A stretch of DNA of 64,000 nucleotides from Phycisphaeraceae bacterium (lineage in GTDB: Bacteria > Planctomycetota > Phycisphaerae > Phycisphaerales > UBA1924). The stretch lies in contig JAHBXD010000001.1 of NCBI GenBank assembly GCA_019636695.1, forward strand, positions 303,661 to 367,660. Reading direction: 5' to 3'. The position numbers and the translations under genes were made by a program. The notes under the pieces are model-generated. The model was not told where the DNA came from. It saw only the letters and a program-made list of their open reading frames with translations, and made no database searches. This document shows, one piece after another, positions 24,625 to 33,562 of the stretch; the stretch's first letter is position 1; every line of letters starts with the position of its first letter.

Positions 24625-25619
24625 AGGGCGACAGATCGGGTAGATCCTTGGAACACCTTCCTCCGACAGAACCGCATGATTCTTTGAAGACCCATGCGAT
24701 GCAATGCATGGAGGTCTTCGGCGGCTACGACGCCGTGGAGACCGGTATTGCCATGCAGGGCCTGGATGCCTGGGTCTACGGTCGCCCGTGGAAGGGCGAT
24801 CGGGCCGGCGGCGATGTGCATTATTTGTCTTCATGCGCGACGGGGCGCATCGCGAGAATGCTCATCGCTGATGTTTCGGGTCACGGGCTTGAAGCCGCAG
24901 ATGCCGCGCACCAACTGCGCGGGCTGATGCGGCGCTATGTGAACCACTTCGATCAGCGGCGTGTGGCCGGGGCGATCAATCGCAGTTTTGTTCGCAGCAG
25001 CGCGACCGGCACCTTCGCCACGGCGATCCTGGCTACGTTCTGGACGCCGACGGATGAGATTGACCTCACGCTTGCCGGGCACCCCGCGCCCTTGCTTTAT
25101 CGTGCTGACGAAGCGAGATGGCGGATCTGGCCCGATGCAGAGACGGCGTCAGGGCTTCCGTTTGGTATCGATGAAGACGTGGCGTACGCTCGGCGGCGTC
25201 TGCGTCTCGGCCCGCGAGACATGCTTCTACTCTGCACCGACGGACTGCTTGAGGCGGGGGCGAATCGTCGAGAGATGCTCGGCGTGGAAGGTGTGCTGTC
25301 GATCCTTGAGCGTCTTAACCCCGAGCGGCCCGAGGCGTTGCTGGGCGCCATGGTCGAAGGGGTCCGGATGCGTTTCGGTGCATTGCCCGATGATGACCTG
25401 ACGCTTCTGCTGCTGCGCCCGAATGCCGCCAAGCCGAAGATCACACTCGCGAGAGGCGTGTCCACAGGGTGGCGCATCGCCCGCGAAGTCGTTCGTTCAG
25501 CGCTCGGCAGGGGTGGCCCGGCGCCGCTGCCAGAAGTGACCGTTCGAAACGTGGCGGGGGCGTTCGTTGCTTCGCCGAATTCGACTCGCAAGAGCGACAC
25601 CGGGACGACAGGAGCATGA
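24621..25619 (+). CDS. PP2C-type SpoIIE domain protein phosphatase
   Basis: The 332-residue protein has a SpoIIE/PP2C_2 fold: GDRAGGDVHYLSSCATGRIARMLIADVSGHGLEAADAA with the two metal-binding Asp positions, ATAILATFWTPTDEIDLTLAGHPAPLLY, and MLLLCTDGLLEAGANRREMLG, then PDDDLTLLLLRP. It should dephosphorylate Ser/Thr proteins, typically anti-anti-sigma factors, in partner-switching signalling. No sensor domain is visible. The GTG start overlaps purQ in GTGA, and the next gene starts by ATGA overlap, so all three are co-translated. The C-terminal 60 residues are low-complexity. Confidence 0.9.
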   Translation: MKGDRSGRSLEHLPPTEPHDSLKTHAMQCMEVFGGYDAVETGIAMQGLDAWVYGRPWKGDRAGGDVHYLSSCATGRIARMLIADVSGHGLEAADAAHQLRGLMRRYVNHFDQRRVAGAINRSFVRSSATGTFATAILATFWTPTDEIDLTLAGHPAPLLYRADEARWRIWPDAETASGLPFGIDEDVAYARRRLRLGPRDMLLLCTDGLLEAGANRREMLGVEGVLSILERLNPERPEALLGAMVEGVRMRFGALPDDDLTLLLLRPNAAKPKITLARGVSTGWRIAREVVRSALGRGGPAPLPEVTVRNVAGAFVASPNSTRKSDTGTTGA

Positions 25620-26299
25620 CGCATCATTCAGTCGATGACGAGGCCTTTCACGGAGGATGGGTCGGCGCGCTGCGGCGGGCTGCGGCAGGCCATGTTTTTG
25701 CATCAAGAGAAGATGCCGTTTCAGATCGTCGCCGCGCCGTGGCCGAGTTCCGCGACGAATCGGGCAACCGCCGCCTGACCGATCAACTCGTGCTCTGTCA
25801 TGTTCTGGGGCTGTCACTTCGTCAGGCCCCGAGCGAGGTGTCTTTGGCGGTCGTTTCGTCGCGAAGCCTTGATGTCATGCTCTGGGGTCTTGTGCTGACG
25901 CCGCATCCCGATTTGTCCGGGCTGACGGCGACGGTCGGCGTGGACGGCCCATTGGGGGTTCTCGCCGGTGCGGTGGAAGTAGCGACCGAAGTGCAGTTGG
26001 CTTCGCTGCACGCGCTGACGTGGTTGGCGCTGCGCGATTGGGAGATCGCCGCACGCGTGCATTCGGCGACGACCTGGCTTCTGGAGCACCTGGAGCCGGA
26101 CAACGCGACGCGGCGGCCGTGGGGCATTCATGCTTTCATTGCCCGGGCCTCAGCGGGAGACGCAGAAGCGGGGTTGTATGCCTCGGCGATGCTGCATGCC
26201 TGCTGTGTCGAGCACGGGCGTCCGGATCGCGTGAGCGCCTTGATTCTGCTCGATGGGGCAGACTGGCTTGAGGCCCGCGACGAGAAGTTCAGTCGCTGA
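25616..26299 (+). CDS. conserved-looking hypothetical protein (227 aa)
   Basis: The ATG is coupled to the phosphatase stop (ATGA) with GGAG just ahead of it. The soluble protein is helical, with a TDQLVLCHVLGLSL segment, a beta/alpha section VSSRSLDVMLWGLVLTPHPDLSGLTATVGVD and a C-terminal repeat-like helical half (ALTWLALRDWEIAARVHSATTWLLEHL) suggestive of TPR-like packing. No catalytic motif or known family is recognised. Its coupling to a PP2C phosphatase suggests a regulatory partner role, which is inference only. Confidence 0.75.
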   Translation: MTHHSVDDEAFHGGWVGALRRAAAGHVFASREDAVSDRRRAVAEFRDESGNRRLTDQLVLCHVLGLSLRQAPSEVSLAVVSSRSLDVMLWGLVLTPHPDLSGLTATVGVDGPLGVLAGAVEVATEVQLASLHALTWLALRDWEIAARVHSATTWLLEHLEPDNATRRPWGIHAFIARASAGDAEAGLYASAMLHACCVEHGRPDRVSALILLDGADWLEARDEKFSR

Positions 26300-26428
26300 T
26301 CCTGTGTTCCGTCTGCCTCGAAACAGGGTGGCAATCCTCTGTGCCATCACCCCGGATGTGGTATTCTGGCCGCCCGATGGTGCGCTGCGGGCGTGCCGGT
26401 ATCCATACGTAAGTCGGGAGTGCTCGAC

Positions 26429-27055
26429 ATGGCGAAGTATCGTTTCACGGGTGTCGATTCCGCCGGAAAAGTCAAGAGCGGCACGGTCGAGGCCGCCACG
26501 GTGGCTGAGGCGGCGGCACAGGTCGAGCGGCACGGCCTGAGCGTGCGTTCACTCGAAGCCGAGCAGGCATCACCACCGGAGCCTTCGATGCCCGATCGTA
26601 CTGGCAGCGGCAATGCGGCGATCGCCCTGGCCATGCTGGCGCTGGTCGCCTCGGGCATCGCGCTTGCGGTCGCGCTTCTGCGCGATCCGCTCGGCAAGGG
26701 CCTGAGCGCATATGACTTCACCACGCCGGTCAAGGCCCTTCGATCAGACGACGAGATGAAATTGAACACCGATCTTCGCGCTGTGATGCAACTGCAGAGG
26801 AAGATCGAGGGCAAGAAAATCCGCGAGAAGCTCGACACGCTCGAGGTCCGGCGTGAATCGGAGTTTGCGGGAAAGAAACTCCTCTTCATCACGTTCAAAG
26901 ACGGCGGCATCTCGCGGTATCGTGTCGCGGCGTACGAGAAAGACGCGGAGACGGGCCTCTGGATGTCCGCCTATGTCTCGAAGTACGAAGTCGAGCAGGC
27001 GGATAAAGCGCTCTCAGACCAGATGACCAAGTGGGAGCGGGATGGATCACTGTAA
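26429..27055 (+). CDS. membrane protein with N-terminal GspF-like repeat
   Basis: The 208-residue product starts MAKYRFTGVDSAGKVKSGTV, the arm seen before type II secretion GspF proteins, extending EAATVAEAAAQVERHGLSV. A single membrane segment follows (AAIALAMLALVASGIALAVALL, about residues 62-85) and then a charged C-terminal domain rich in Lys/Asp. The ATG was chosen for GGGAG eight bases upstream; a frame extension of 12 codons lacks a site. It shares the N-terminal pattern with the membrane protein at 14141-15031. No function is assigned. Confidence 0.75.
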   Translation: MAKYRFTGVDSAGKVKSGTVEAATVAEAAAQVERHGLSVRSLEAEQASPPEPSMPDRTGSGNAAIALAMLALVASGIALAVALLRDPLGKGLSAYDFTTPVKALRSDDEMKLNTDLRAVMQLQRKIEGKKIREKLDTLEVRRESEFAGKKLLFITFKDGGISRYRVAAYEKDAETGLWMSAYVSKYEVEQADKALSDQMTKWERDGSL

Positions 27056-27309
27056 GGGCTGATGTCGGCCGGGCAGGCAACGCGCACCGAGCATGTCGGC
27101 GTTGGCCCCGGGCTTCTTCTGAAGCGCCATGGCGGCTCGGGATGCGTTCCCTTCGGCGTGCCGAGCACAGCTTCGGTGGAACCCGGCCATTGGTCACTTC
27201 CAAGGTTCCGGAAGCGCCTCGCCCCGCCCGCCCGCGGCGTTGCTTCCGGCGCGGGCATACCGTCGGGTTGCGGTAGGGCCGCCGGGCCGCTGCCGCTGAG
27301 GAGCCTGGG
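27056..27309. other. intergenic region, nothing recognised
   Basis: GC-rich spacer with several short inverted repeats; no frame with protein-like composition and no RNA gene were recognised. A GGAG lies upstream of the next ATG. Confidence 0.45.
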
Positions 27310-27957
27310 ATGGAGTTGTATATCGACACGGCGAATCTCGAGGAAATTCAGCAGGCCCACGATCTGGGCGTGCTCGACGGCGTCACAACCAACCCTTCGC
27401 TGATCGCCAAGGAGGGTGTCGATTACGGGAAACGGCTTGAAGAGATATGCCGCGTCGTCGAAGGGCCGGTCTCGGCGGAAGTGATTGCGGTCGACTATGA
27501 AGGCATGGTGCGCGAGGGGCGGCAGCGAGCATCGATCGCGCCGAACATTGTCGTCAAATTGCCGTGTACGGCGGCTGGGCTGAAGGCGTGCAAGTCGTTC
27601 GCAGACGAGGGCATCAAGACCAACATGACGCTGTGCTTCCAGCCGCTTCAGGCGTGGCTGGTGGCCAAGGCCGGTGCTTTTCTTGTCAGCCCTTTCATCG
27701 GGCGGATTGACGATGTCGGCCAGGACGGCATGGACCTGATTCACCAGATCCGTTCGATCTACGACCAATACGGTTACAACACCAAGCTGCTCGCCGCGTC
27801 GATCCGGCATCCGAAGCACATGCTCGATTGCCTCCTGGCAGGCGCCGACGTGGCAACGGTGCCCTTCAGCGTCATCGCTCAGTTGCTCAAGCATCCGCTG
27901 ACGGACATCGGGCTGGAGAAATTCCTGGTTGACTATCGCAAAGCCTTCGGCGGCTGA
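27310..27957 (+). CDS. transaldolase / fructose-6-phosphate aldolase-like protein
   Basis: The 215-residue protein is the short (TalC/FSA) form: MELYIDTANLEEI, VTTNPSLIAKEG, NIVVKLPCT with the Schiff-base Lys83, NMTLCFQPLQAWLVAKAGAFLVSPFIGR, and a C-terminal LLAGADVATVPFSVI. Enzymes of this group move a dihydroxyacetone unit (transaldolase) or cleave fructose 6-phosphate; sequence alone does not separate them. It is a cytoplasmic sugar-phosphate enzyme and is followed 42 bases later by a prenyl synthase gene. Confidence 0.93.
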   Translation: MELYIDTANLEEIQQAHDLGVLDGVTTNPSLIAKEGVDYGKRLEEICRVVEGPVSAEVIAVDYEGMVREGRQRASIAPNIVVKLPCTAAGLKACKSFADEGIKTNMTLCFQPLQAWLVAKAGAFLVSPFIGRIDDVGQDGMDLIHQIRSIYDQYGYNTKLLAASIRHPKHMLDCLLAGADVATVPFSVIAQLLKHPLTDIGLEKFLVDYRKAFGG

Positions 27958-27998
27958 ACCCGCCCGGGCGACCGGCGCCCCGGCAACGGCGACTCTGC

Positions 27999-29003
27999 GT
28001 GCGCAACGTTGTACATATTCCCGAGTCGCTTCTTGGTGTGCACGAGGTGCTCTCGGCAGGTCTTGCGCGCGTCGAAGCGTGTTTCGATCAGCAGGTGCAG
28101 AGTGAACACGCCCCCGTTCGCGAACTAGTCTCCCATGTCGGTCGATACCGGGGCAAGATGCTTCGTCCCACGCTCTGCCTGCTTGCCGGGCTGGCGACGG
28201 GCGAATCGCTGACGGATGATCACATCACACTCGCCGCGGTCTGCGAAATGGTGCACATGGCGACGCTGGTGCACGACGACGTGCTCGATGAGGCTGAAGT
28301 TCGCCGGGGAGGGCGCACCATCAATTCACTGCGGGGCAATGAGGCCGCTGTGATGCTCGGCGATTATCTCATCGCGTCGGCATTCCACCTCTGCGCTAAG
28401 GTGCAGAACCAGTGGTACGCGCTCGAAGTCGCCCGAGTCAGCATGGCGCTCTGTTCGGGCGAACTTGTGCAACTCGCCAACCGCGACAATCTCGAACTTG
28501 ATCGCACAACCTATTTCGACATCCTCGACAGCAAGACGGCGATCCTTATCGGCGCGGCGTGCGAACTCGGGGCGTGCGCTTCGGGCGCTCATGAAGATCA
28601 ACGCCGTGCGCTCCGCACGTTCGGCCGCGAACTGGGCATCGCTTTTCAGATCCAGGACGACCTGCTCGACCTGCTCGGCGATGAGCACGTCGTGGGCAAA
28701 TCCGTCGGCCGGGATCTTGACCTGGGCAAACCCACGCTGCCGCTGATCGAGCATCGCGATGCAGCCACGCCCGAACAGCGTGCCGCGTTCCGCAGGCTCG
28801 GTGCGGCCGCCGCTCGGGGCGAGCCTGAGGCACGAGCCGAACTGCGAGCGTGTTTGCGGCGGGGGCCGGGTATCGATCGAGCACGTGCCGAGGCGCGTCG
28901 AAGGGCCGCTTCAGCGCGCCTGGGTCTCGGTGTTCTGCCGGAAAGGCCAGCCCGGACGTACCTCGAACACCTGGCTGACGCAGCCGTCAATCGCGATCAC
29001 TAA
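27999..29003 (+). CDS. trans-isoprenyl diphosphate synthase (polyprenyl synthetase family)
   Basis: The 334-residue protein shows GRYRGKMLRPTLCLLAG, the first Asp-rich motif MVHMATLVHDDVLDEAEVRRGG, and the second GIAFQIQDDLLDLLGDEHVVGKSVGRDL. This matches long-chain (octaprenyl/solanesyl type) synthases that supply quinone side chains. Small residues before the first DDxxD fit a long product, but length cannot be fixed from this. It starts at GTG without a good Shine-Dalgarno site. It lies just downstream of the transaldolase-like gene. Confidence 0.92.
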   Translation: MRNVVHIPESLLGVHEVLSAGLARVEACFDQQVQSEHAPVRELVSHVGRYRGKMLRPTLCLLAGLATGESLTDDHITLAAVCEMVHMATLVHDDVLDEAEVRRGGRTINSLRGNEAAVMLGDYLIASAFHLCAKVQNQWYALEVARVSMALCSGELVQLANRDNLELDRTTYFDILDSKTAILIGAACELGACASGAHEDQRRALRTFGRELGIAFQIQDDLLDLLGDEHVVGKSVGRDLDLGKPTLPLIEHRDAATPEQRAAFRRLGAAAARGEPEARAELRACLRRGPGIDRARAEARRRAASARLGLGVLPERPARTYLEHLADAAVNRDH

Positions 29004-29241
29004 ACCCCCTTCGGGGCAGCGTCGTAGAAATCAGCGGTGGCGACACTGAGTGCCGCGACAATCGGCATCCGATTTCCAGGGATTTCCCTTGAATCAAGGG
29101 TGCGGTTCTGACAAACTGGCAACTTGGGAAAGCGCGTTTGGGCTGCGTGCGTGCCGGGGTTCTCCTCGCCGACGAGCCGTGCGGCGTCCTCGGGTCGGCG
29201 ATCGGGCCATCCGGCCACCACGGATGGGAAAGGAGGTCGTC

Positions 29242-29673
29242 ATGCGATTAGTCAAGGAGTTGATTGCGAGGAAGGGGGAAAAGGTCTACACGATCACGCC
29301 TCATGCTAGCGTGCTCGATGCGGCTTCGTTGATGAACGTGCACCACATCGGCAGCCTTGTCGTGGTAGATGAAGGCGAAGTGGTCGGCATCATCACCGAG
29401 CGCGATGTGATGACGCGCGTTGTTGCACGCCAGCGCGATGCCGCGCACACCAGCGTCGGAGAAGTGATGACCGAGCGCGTCGTCGTGTGCGCATCATCGA
29501 CGACCATTGACGAACTGCGTCAGGTGATGCGCGAACGCCGCATTCGGCATGTGCCCGTGGTCGATGCAGGCGAGCTTCGGGGCATGGTTTCGATCGGCGA
29601 TGTCAACTTCGCCGAACAGGAAGTATTGACGGAAACGATACGCGATCTCGAAGCCTATATCCGTCTTGCATGA
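29242..29673 (+). CDS. tandem CBS-domain protein
   Basis: The 143-residue protein is a complete Bateman module and nothing else. CBS1 includes VYTITPHASVLDAASLMNVHHIGSLVVVDEGEVVGIITERDVMTRVV and CBS2 VVCASSTTIDELRQVMRERRIRHVPVVDAGELRGMVSIGDV. Such small proteins bind adenine nucleotides and regulate partner enzymes or channels. The start has AAGGAGG upstream; the longer in-frame reading was rejected. It is followed by a long gap before the dockerin gene cluster. Confidence 0.92.
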   Translation: MRLVKELIARKGEKVYTITPHASVLDAASLMNVHHIGSLVVVDEGEVVGIITERDVMTRVVARQRDAAHTSVGEVMTERVVVCASSTTIDELRQVMRERRIRHVPVVDAGELRGMVSIGDVNFAEQEVLTETIRDLEAYIRLA

Positions 29674-29998
29674 CCGAACGCGGGCATGCCGGGTCTCGCA
29701 GCACCCTGCCTCTCGCCGCGACTCTGCGGTACGGGGCGGGGTGGTTGCTTCTGGGCACGATGCACGGAGGCAGGAGATCCCTCTTGCCGTGTGCGATCAA
29801 GGTGTCCACCGTCGATCGGCGGGCGCAGAGGACGATGCAACGCGATCATCCGCTTCATGCATCTGTGCCTGAGCGTTGGATGCCGTCCTGATCACAACAA
29901 AAAACGTGCGGGCCTTGCAAGGCCCGCACGTCAGGAGTGTTCACGCACTATGCGGCGGGTCCGTGTCCGCCGCGATGCGGGGTGTCACTCGGGCCGCC
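29674..29998. other. intergenic region with terminator for the dockerin gene, otherwise nothing recognised
   Basis: Short overlapping frames here have no protein-like composition or ribosome-binding sites. The only clear element is the long palindrome listed separately. Confidence 0.5.
29899..29931 (-). terminator. strong intrinsic terminator of dockerin gene A
   Basis: The 28-base palindrome 29904-29931 (ACGTGCGGGCC around TTGCAA) folds into an 11-bp hairpin, and on the minus strand it is followed by TTTTTTG. It lies about 67 bases after the stop of the minus-strand gene. Confidence 0.9.
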
Positions 29999-30240
29999 TT
30001 ACGGGCAGCCGGCGACGAAGATGTCGAGGTAGAAGAAGAAGTCGCTCGCGTCGACCACGCCGTCGGGCACGCCGTAGGCCGGGTCGTTCGGGTCTGAAGA
30101 GCCGGTCAGGTCGGCGACGGCCAGGTTGCCGGCGACGAACTGGTCCAGGTAGTAGAAGAAGTCGCTGGCGTCGACGTTGCCGTCAGGCACGCCGTACGAC
30201 GGGTCGTTCGGGTCGGAAGAGCCGGTCAGGTCGGCCGGGC
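29999..30240 (-). repeat. GC-type dockerin pair, copy A
   Basis: Encodes two repeats of the long-loop dockerin, bounded by Cys before ADLTG and a final GCP. Similar segments occur at 31519-31763, 33319-33562 and 39195-39437. Confidence 0.85.
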
Positions 30241-31414
30241 AGGGGTTGGCGGTCAGCTCCCAGGTGATGCCGATGGGCATGCCCGCGGCGAACTCCATGT
30301 CCTCGCTGCCGGGCTGGCCGGTGTCGCCGGCGAAGATCCAGAAGACCGTGTACGGCCCGAAGAGAATGTCGGTGTAGGTGGTGTCTGACGGGTCGCCGTC
30401 AGCGCCCGGATCGATGAGCAGCGACGAGCCGAACAGCCAGAAGCCGTCCACCACGTTCGCGGCGTTGGAACCGACCTGCGTCAGCGACTCCGCTTCCGGA
30501 ATCGGGATGCCATCGGGGAAGCCGGTGGCCTGGCCGCTGAAGACACCGGTCACGTCGCCGTCGCCGCCGGCGAGCGGTGCAAACACGCCGTTGTCACCCT
30601 TGGGGTCACCATTGGGGGCGGCATTGGCCCAGTCGAAGCCCACGATGCCCTGACCGGGGATCATCAACCCGCCGTCGGGCAGGCCGGAGAGATTGGCGCC
30701 GAAGGAATAGATGAAGATCGCACCCGCGCCGAAGCCGTAGGTCAGGCCCACGCCGTCGACATACTCAAGGAAGTCATCATTGGGGTTGCCGGGAGTCCCG
30801 TTGTCATTGATGCCCCAGAAGTTGAAGATGGCGGTGTTGGGCCGCGGAATCGGGAAGTCGTCGTTGGGGTTGTCGGGCGTGCCGTTGTCATCGACAGATG
30901 TGTTGATGTGCACAGTGTTGAAAGTCAGGAAGGTGGCCAACTGACGCTGGTTGAGGTTGCCGTAGAGCGCCGGGTCAGCCGTGTAGTCGTCGAACATCAC
31001 GTCCGTGAGGTACGAGAAGTCGTCGTTGGGGTTGTCGGGCGTGCCGTTGTCATCAAAGAACTCGGGCGCTAGACCATCGCCGAACCCGAAGGGCAGGGTG
31101 CCGGCGGTCGTGCCCAAGGCGAGCACAAACAGGCTCTCGCTGCCCGTGCCGGCGCTGGTGTATGCGCCACCGCGGGTGTAGGGCGTATTGATGCCGAAGG
31201 CCGAGCCGTCGAGCGTGTCGTTGTCGTACGCAATGACGGCATCGCGGCTGACGTGCGTGCCGTTGGCGACCGTGACACCTGAAGTCATGTGCTGAATTGC
31301 CGTCGGCATCAGCTGCGCGCGATACTTCTGCACGCGCATCACCTGCGGGTTGGCCGCAGCAAGGCCGGTGCATCCGGCAAGCGCTGCCACGAGCAGAGAC
31401 TTCTGAATTCGCAT
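29999..31414 (-). CDS. secreted GC-type dockerin-tailed protein A
   Basis: The 471-residue product starts with a signal peptide (MRIQKSLLVAALAGCTGLAAANPQ) after an excellent AGGAGG site. The body has an early conserved HMTSGVTVANGTHVSRDAV segment, three copies of the motif DNGTPDNPNDDF (one as DNGTPGNPNDDF) spaced along residues about 120-215, and Gly/Asp-rich loops with LPDGGLMIPGQGIV. The last 78 residues are two dockerin-like repeats with a long calcium loop (DLTGSSDPNDPSYGVPDG) and DASDFFYYLDQFV, ending AGCP. It is likely surface-displayed or sorted through this tail. No enzymatic domain is recognised. It is paralogous to the next two genes. Confidence 0.88.
   Translation of the reverse strand: MRIQKSLLVAALAGCTGLAAANPQVMRVQKYRAQLMPTAIQHMTSGVTVANGTHVSRDAVIAYDNDTLDGSAFGINTPYTRGGAYTSAGTGSESLFVLALGTTAGTLPFGFGDGLAPEFFDDNGTPDNPNDDFSYLTDVMFDDYTADPALYGNLNQRQLATFLTFNTVHINTSVDDNGTPDNPNDDFPIPRPNTAIFNFWGINDNGTPGNPNDDFLEYVDGVGLTYGFGAGAIFIYSFGANLSGLPDGGLMIPGQGIVGFDWANAAPNGDPKGDNGVFAPLAGGDGDVTGVFSGQATGFPDGIPIPEAESLTQVGSNAANVVDGFWLFGSSLLIDPGADGDPSDTTYTDILFGPYTVFWIFAGDTGQPGSEDMEFAAGMPIGITWELTANPCPADLTGSSDPNDPSYGVPDGNVDASDFFYYLDQFVAGNLAVADLTGSSDPNDPAYGVPDGVVDASDFFFYLDIFVAGCP
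30770..31051 (-). repeat. three copies of the 36-base DNGTPDNPNDDF coding motif in gene A
   Basis: Copies lie at 30770-30805, 30854-30889 and 31016-31051. They are nearly identical at base level although the protein between them is not repetitive. Confidence 0.8.
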
Positions 31415-31434
31415 ATCTACCTCCTCTTTGCTTG

Positions 31435-31486
31435 AGATGACATCGCCCGGGGTTCCGCACCCCGGGCGATTCCATGATGTCACTCA
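31435..31486 (-). terminator. long hairpin between dockerin genes B and A
   Basis: CGCCCGGGGT (31444-31453) pairs with ACCCCGGGCG (31459-31468), with outer pairing TGACAT/ATGTCA. It lies just before the ribosome-binding site of gene A and after gene B, so it may terminate B or form a leader for A. It has no clear U-tract. Confidence 0.55.
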
Positions 31487-31518
31487 AATGTTCGCCTAGG
31501 TGACCCTAGGGGTTGCCC

Positions 31519-31763
31519 TTATGGGCAGCCTGCGACGAAAAGATCGAGATAGAAGAAGAAATCGCTCGCATCGAGCTGTCCGTCCGGAATGCCGTACGAA
31601 GGATCGTTCGGATCGCTGGAACCTGTGAGGTCGGCGATCGCAAGATTGCCGGATACGAACGCATCGAGATAGAAGAAGAAGTCGCTCGCATCGACGTTTC
31701 CGTCCGGGACGCCGTACGAAGGATCGTTTGGATCGCTCGAACCGGTCAGGTCGGCCTGGCAGA
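31519..31763 (-). repeat. GC-type dockerin pair, copy B
   Basis: Encodes nearly the same peptide pair as copies A, C and D but with visibly different synonymous codons, indicating conservation at protein level. Confidence 0.85.
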
Positions 31764-32952
31764 CTTCAGGCGCATCGACCGTCAGGTGCAGCGGCACGAC
31801 GTGCGGGTAGTTCACGCGACCGGGGCCGAAGTTATCGGCGCCGACAGCCACACCCAGCGACCAGTTCACGCCGTATCCCGAGAACAGCACGTCCAGATAC
31901 GTCGTGTCATCCGGGTTGCCGTCAGCGCCCGGATCGATCAGCAGCGGATTGGCCGTGGGGTGCCAGCTCCATGCGCCGGTGCCGTACGACGCGATGGCGC
32001 CGCCGGTCCGATAAATGTCGCTGAACTCCGGAACCGGGATTCCATCGCGGCCGGTGCCGATGCCGTCGGAGCGATTGTCGCCGCCGACCGGGGCATAACG
32101 GATGCCGTTGTCCGACCCGAGGCCGTTGGGGGGCGTGTTGGCCCAGTCATACAAAACGATGCCGCTCGTGGGGATCGGCATGCCCGAGGGGGTGTTGATC
32201 GTCAGGCCCTGCACGAAAGAGGGTTGGGTCGTCGAGTTGAGGCTGAAGGTCGCCAGCAGGCCGTTCACAAACTCGGGGAAGTCGTCGTTCGGGTTGTTGG
32301 GTGTGCCGTTGTCATTGATGGCGTAGAAGTTGAGGATCAACCGATTCTGACGCACGATGAGGTCATCGTTGGGGTTGTCAGGGGTGTTGTTGATGTCCTC
32401 GGGGAAAACGTAGCGCGGCGCCCAGGTGGTGCGCACAGTTGTCACCGTGGCCAGATCGCCAGGGCCGAAGCGGTTGGCGATGTTCGGGGCAAAGGCGTAG
32501 TCGTCAAAGATGGCGTCCGTCACGGCATTGACGAGGAAGTCGTCGTTCGGGTTGTCGGGTGTGCCGTTGTCATACAGGAAATCGAAGGTCAAGGTGGGGT
32601 TGCCGTTGGGGCCGGGAGTGGTAAAGGCGCTCCAGACGTAGGCCGAGCCGCTGGCCACGATCGAATAGTTTTCGCCGTTCACATGCGCCCAGTTGGTCTT
32701 CTGCAGTTCGGTGAACGGTTGATTCGTCGCCGAATTGATATACCCGCTGAATCGCGTGTCGTACGCCGTGACAAGTTCACGCGCGGCGTGGGGGCCGGAA
32801 GTCGAGGGCCGCACCACGTCGACGTGCATCGCGAAACGCTCTTTCTCGTTGACCGGCGCGACTTCAAATCGACTGTCTTGCACCACGTGCTGCGCCGATG
32901 CCGAAGCCGCAGCGCCTGCCGCCATCACCACCATGATTTTCCGATACTGCAT
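31519..32952 (-). CDS. secreted GC-type dockerin-tailed protein B
   Basis: The 477-residue paralogue has a signal peptide (KIMVVMAAGAAASASAQ) and an AGGAG site seven bases before the ATG. It carries three motif copies: DNGTPDNPNDDF, a degenerate INNTPDNPNDDL and DNGTPNNPNDDF. Other segments shared with paralogues A and C are TFDFLYDN, INDNGTP and SGMPIPTSGIVLYDWANTPPNG. The tail pair reads SYGVPDGNVDASDFFFYLDAFV and SYGIPDGQLDASDFFFYLDLFV, ending AGCP. A hairpin GTTCTCC/GGAGAAC (32990-33008) lies in its leader. It is probably exported and displayed; no catalytic function is recognised. Confidence 0.87.
   Translation of the reverse strand: MQYRKIMVVMAAGAAASASAQHVVQDSRFEVAPVNEKERFAMHVDVVRPSTSGPHAARELVTAYDTRFSGYINSATNQPFTELQKTNWAHVNGENYSIVASGSAYVWSAFTTPGPNGNPTLTFDFLYDNGTPDNPNDDFLVNAVTDAIFDDYAFAPNIANRFGPGDLATVTTVRTTWAPRYVFPEDINNTPDNPNDDLIVRQNRLILNFYAINDNGTPNNPNDDFPEFVNGLLATFSLNSTTQPSFVQGLTINTPSGMPIPTSGIVLYDWANTPPNGLGSDNGIRYAPVGGDNRSDGIGTGRDGIPVPEFSDIYRTGGAIASYGTGAWSWHPTANPLLIDPGADGNPDDTTYLDVLFSGYGVNWSLGVAVGADNFGPGRVNYPHVVPLHLTVDAPEVCQADLTGSSDPNDPSYGVPDGNVDASDFFFYLDAFVSGNLAIADLTGSSDPNDPSYGIPDGQLDASDFFFYLDLFVAGCP
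32278..32571 (-). repeat. three copies of the DNGTPDNPNDDF coding motif in gene B
   Basis: Copies lie at 32278-32313, 32359-32394 (degenerate) and 32536-32571. Confidence 0.78.
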
Positions 32953-33318
32953 GGAAACGCTCCTGATCATGTGAACACAGCCCCGCGAAGTTCTCCACCA
33001 AGGAGAACCTGAGGAACGACTTTTGTTGGTCCGGCGGCCCGGGGGCGTCGGACCTCAACCGTGCGCCGGCACAACATGCCGACGCCCTGCCAAGCCACCC
33101 CTGCCTCGCGGCACCCTCCGACTCACTCCTCATCCTCCGGCACGACGCGCGGCAGCGCAGTCGCCCGGAGAATGCAAACGGCACGATACCACCTTACCGC
33201 GACGCCCGCAAGAGGTTTCGGGTTGAAGCCCGTAGGGAAAAAAGAACCGGCGCCGGGGGATGCCCGGCGCCGGCATGAGATCGTCTGTCAGGGCCGAGGC
33301 CCTGCCGCACTCCCGAGA
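32953..33318. other. intergenic region between dockerin genes C and B
   Basis: Contains the leader hairpin of gene B (32990-33008) and the terminator of gene C. No further gene is supported; readable frames here are extensions of opposite-strand shadows. Confidence 0.5.
33236..33273 (-). terminator. intrinsic terminator of dockerin gene C
   Basis: CCGGCGCCGGG (33247-33257) pairs perfectly with CCCGGCGCCGG (33263-33273), and the minus strand continues into TTCTTTTTT. It lies about 45 bases past the gene C stop. Confidence 0.9.
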
Positions 33319-33562
33319 TTACGGGCAGCCGGCGACGAAGAGGTCGAGGTAGAAGAAGAAGTCGGAGGCGTCGATGTTGCCGTCCGGAATGCCGTAGGAC
33401 GGGTCGTTCGGATCGGACGAGCCGGTCAGGTCGGCGATCGCGAGATTCCCGGCGACGAACGCGTCGAGATAGAAGAAGAAGTCGGAGGCGTCGACGCTGC
33501 CGTCCGGCACGCCGTAGGACGGGTCGTTGGGGTCGGACGAGCCGGTCAGGTCGGCGCGGCAG
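33319..33562 (-). repeat. GC-type dockerin pair, copy C
   Basis: Closest in peptide sequence to copy B but with codons closer to copy A. It encodes the last 80 residues of gene C. Confidence 0.85.

Noticed and set aside
26971..27894. 307-residue minus-strand frame over the transaldolase-like gene
   Set aside because: Mirror of the plus-strand coding sequence, with no motifs.
31513..33012. Long plus-strand frame opposite dockerin gene B
   Set aside because: Shadow of the repeat-rich minus-strand gene; it contains none of the expected protein features.
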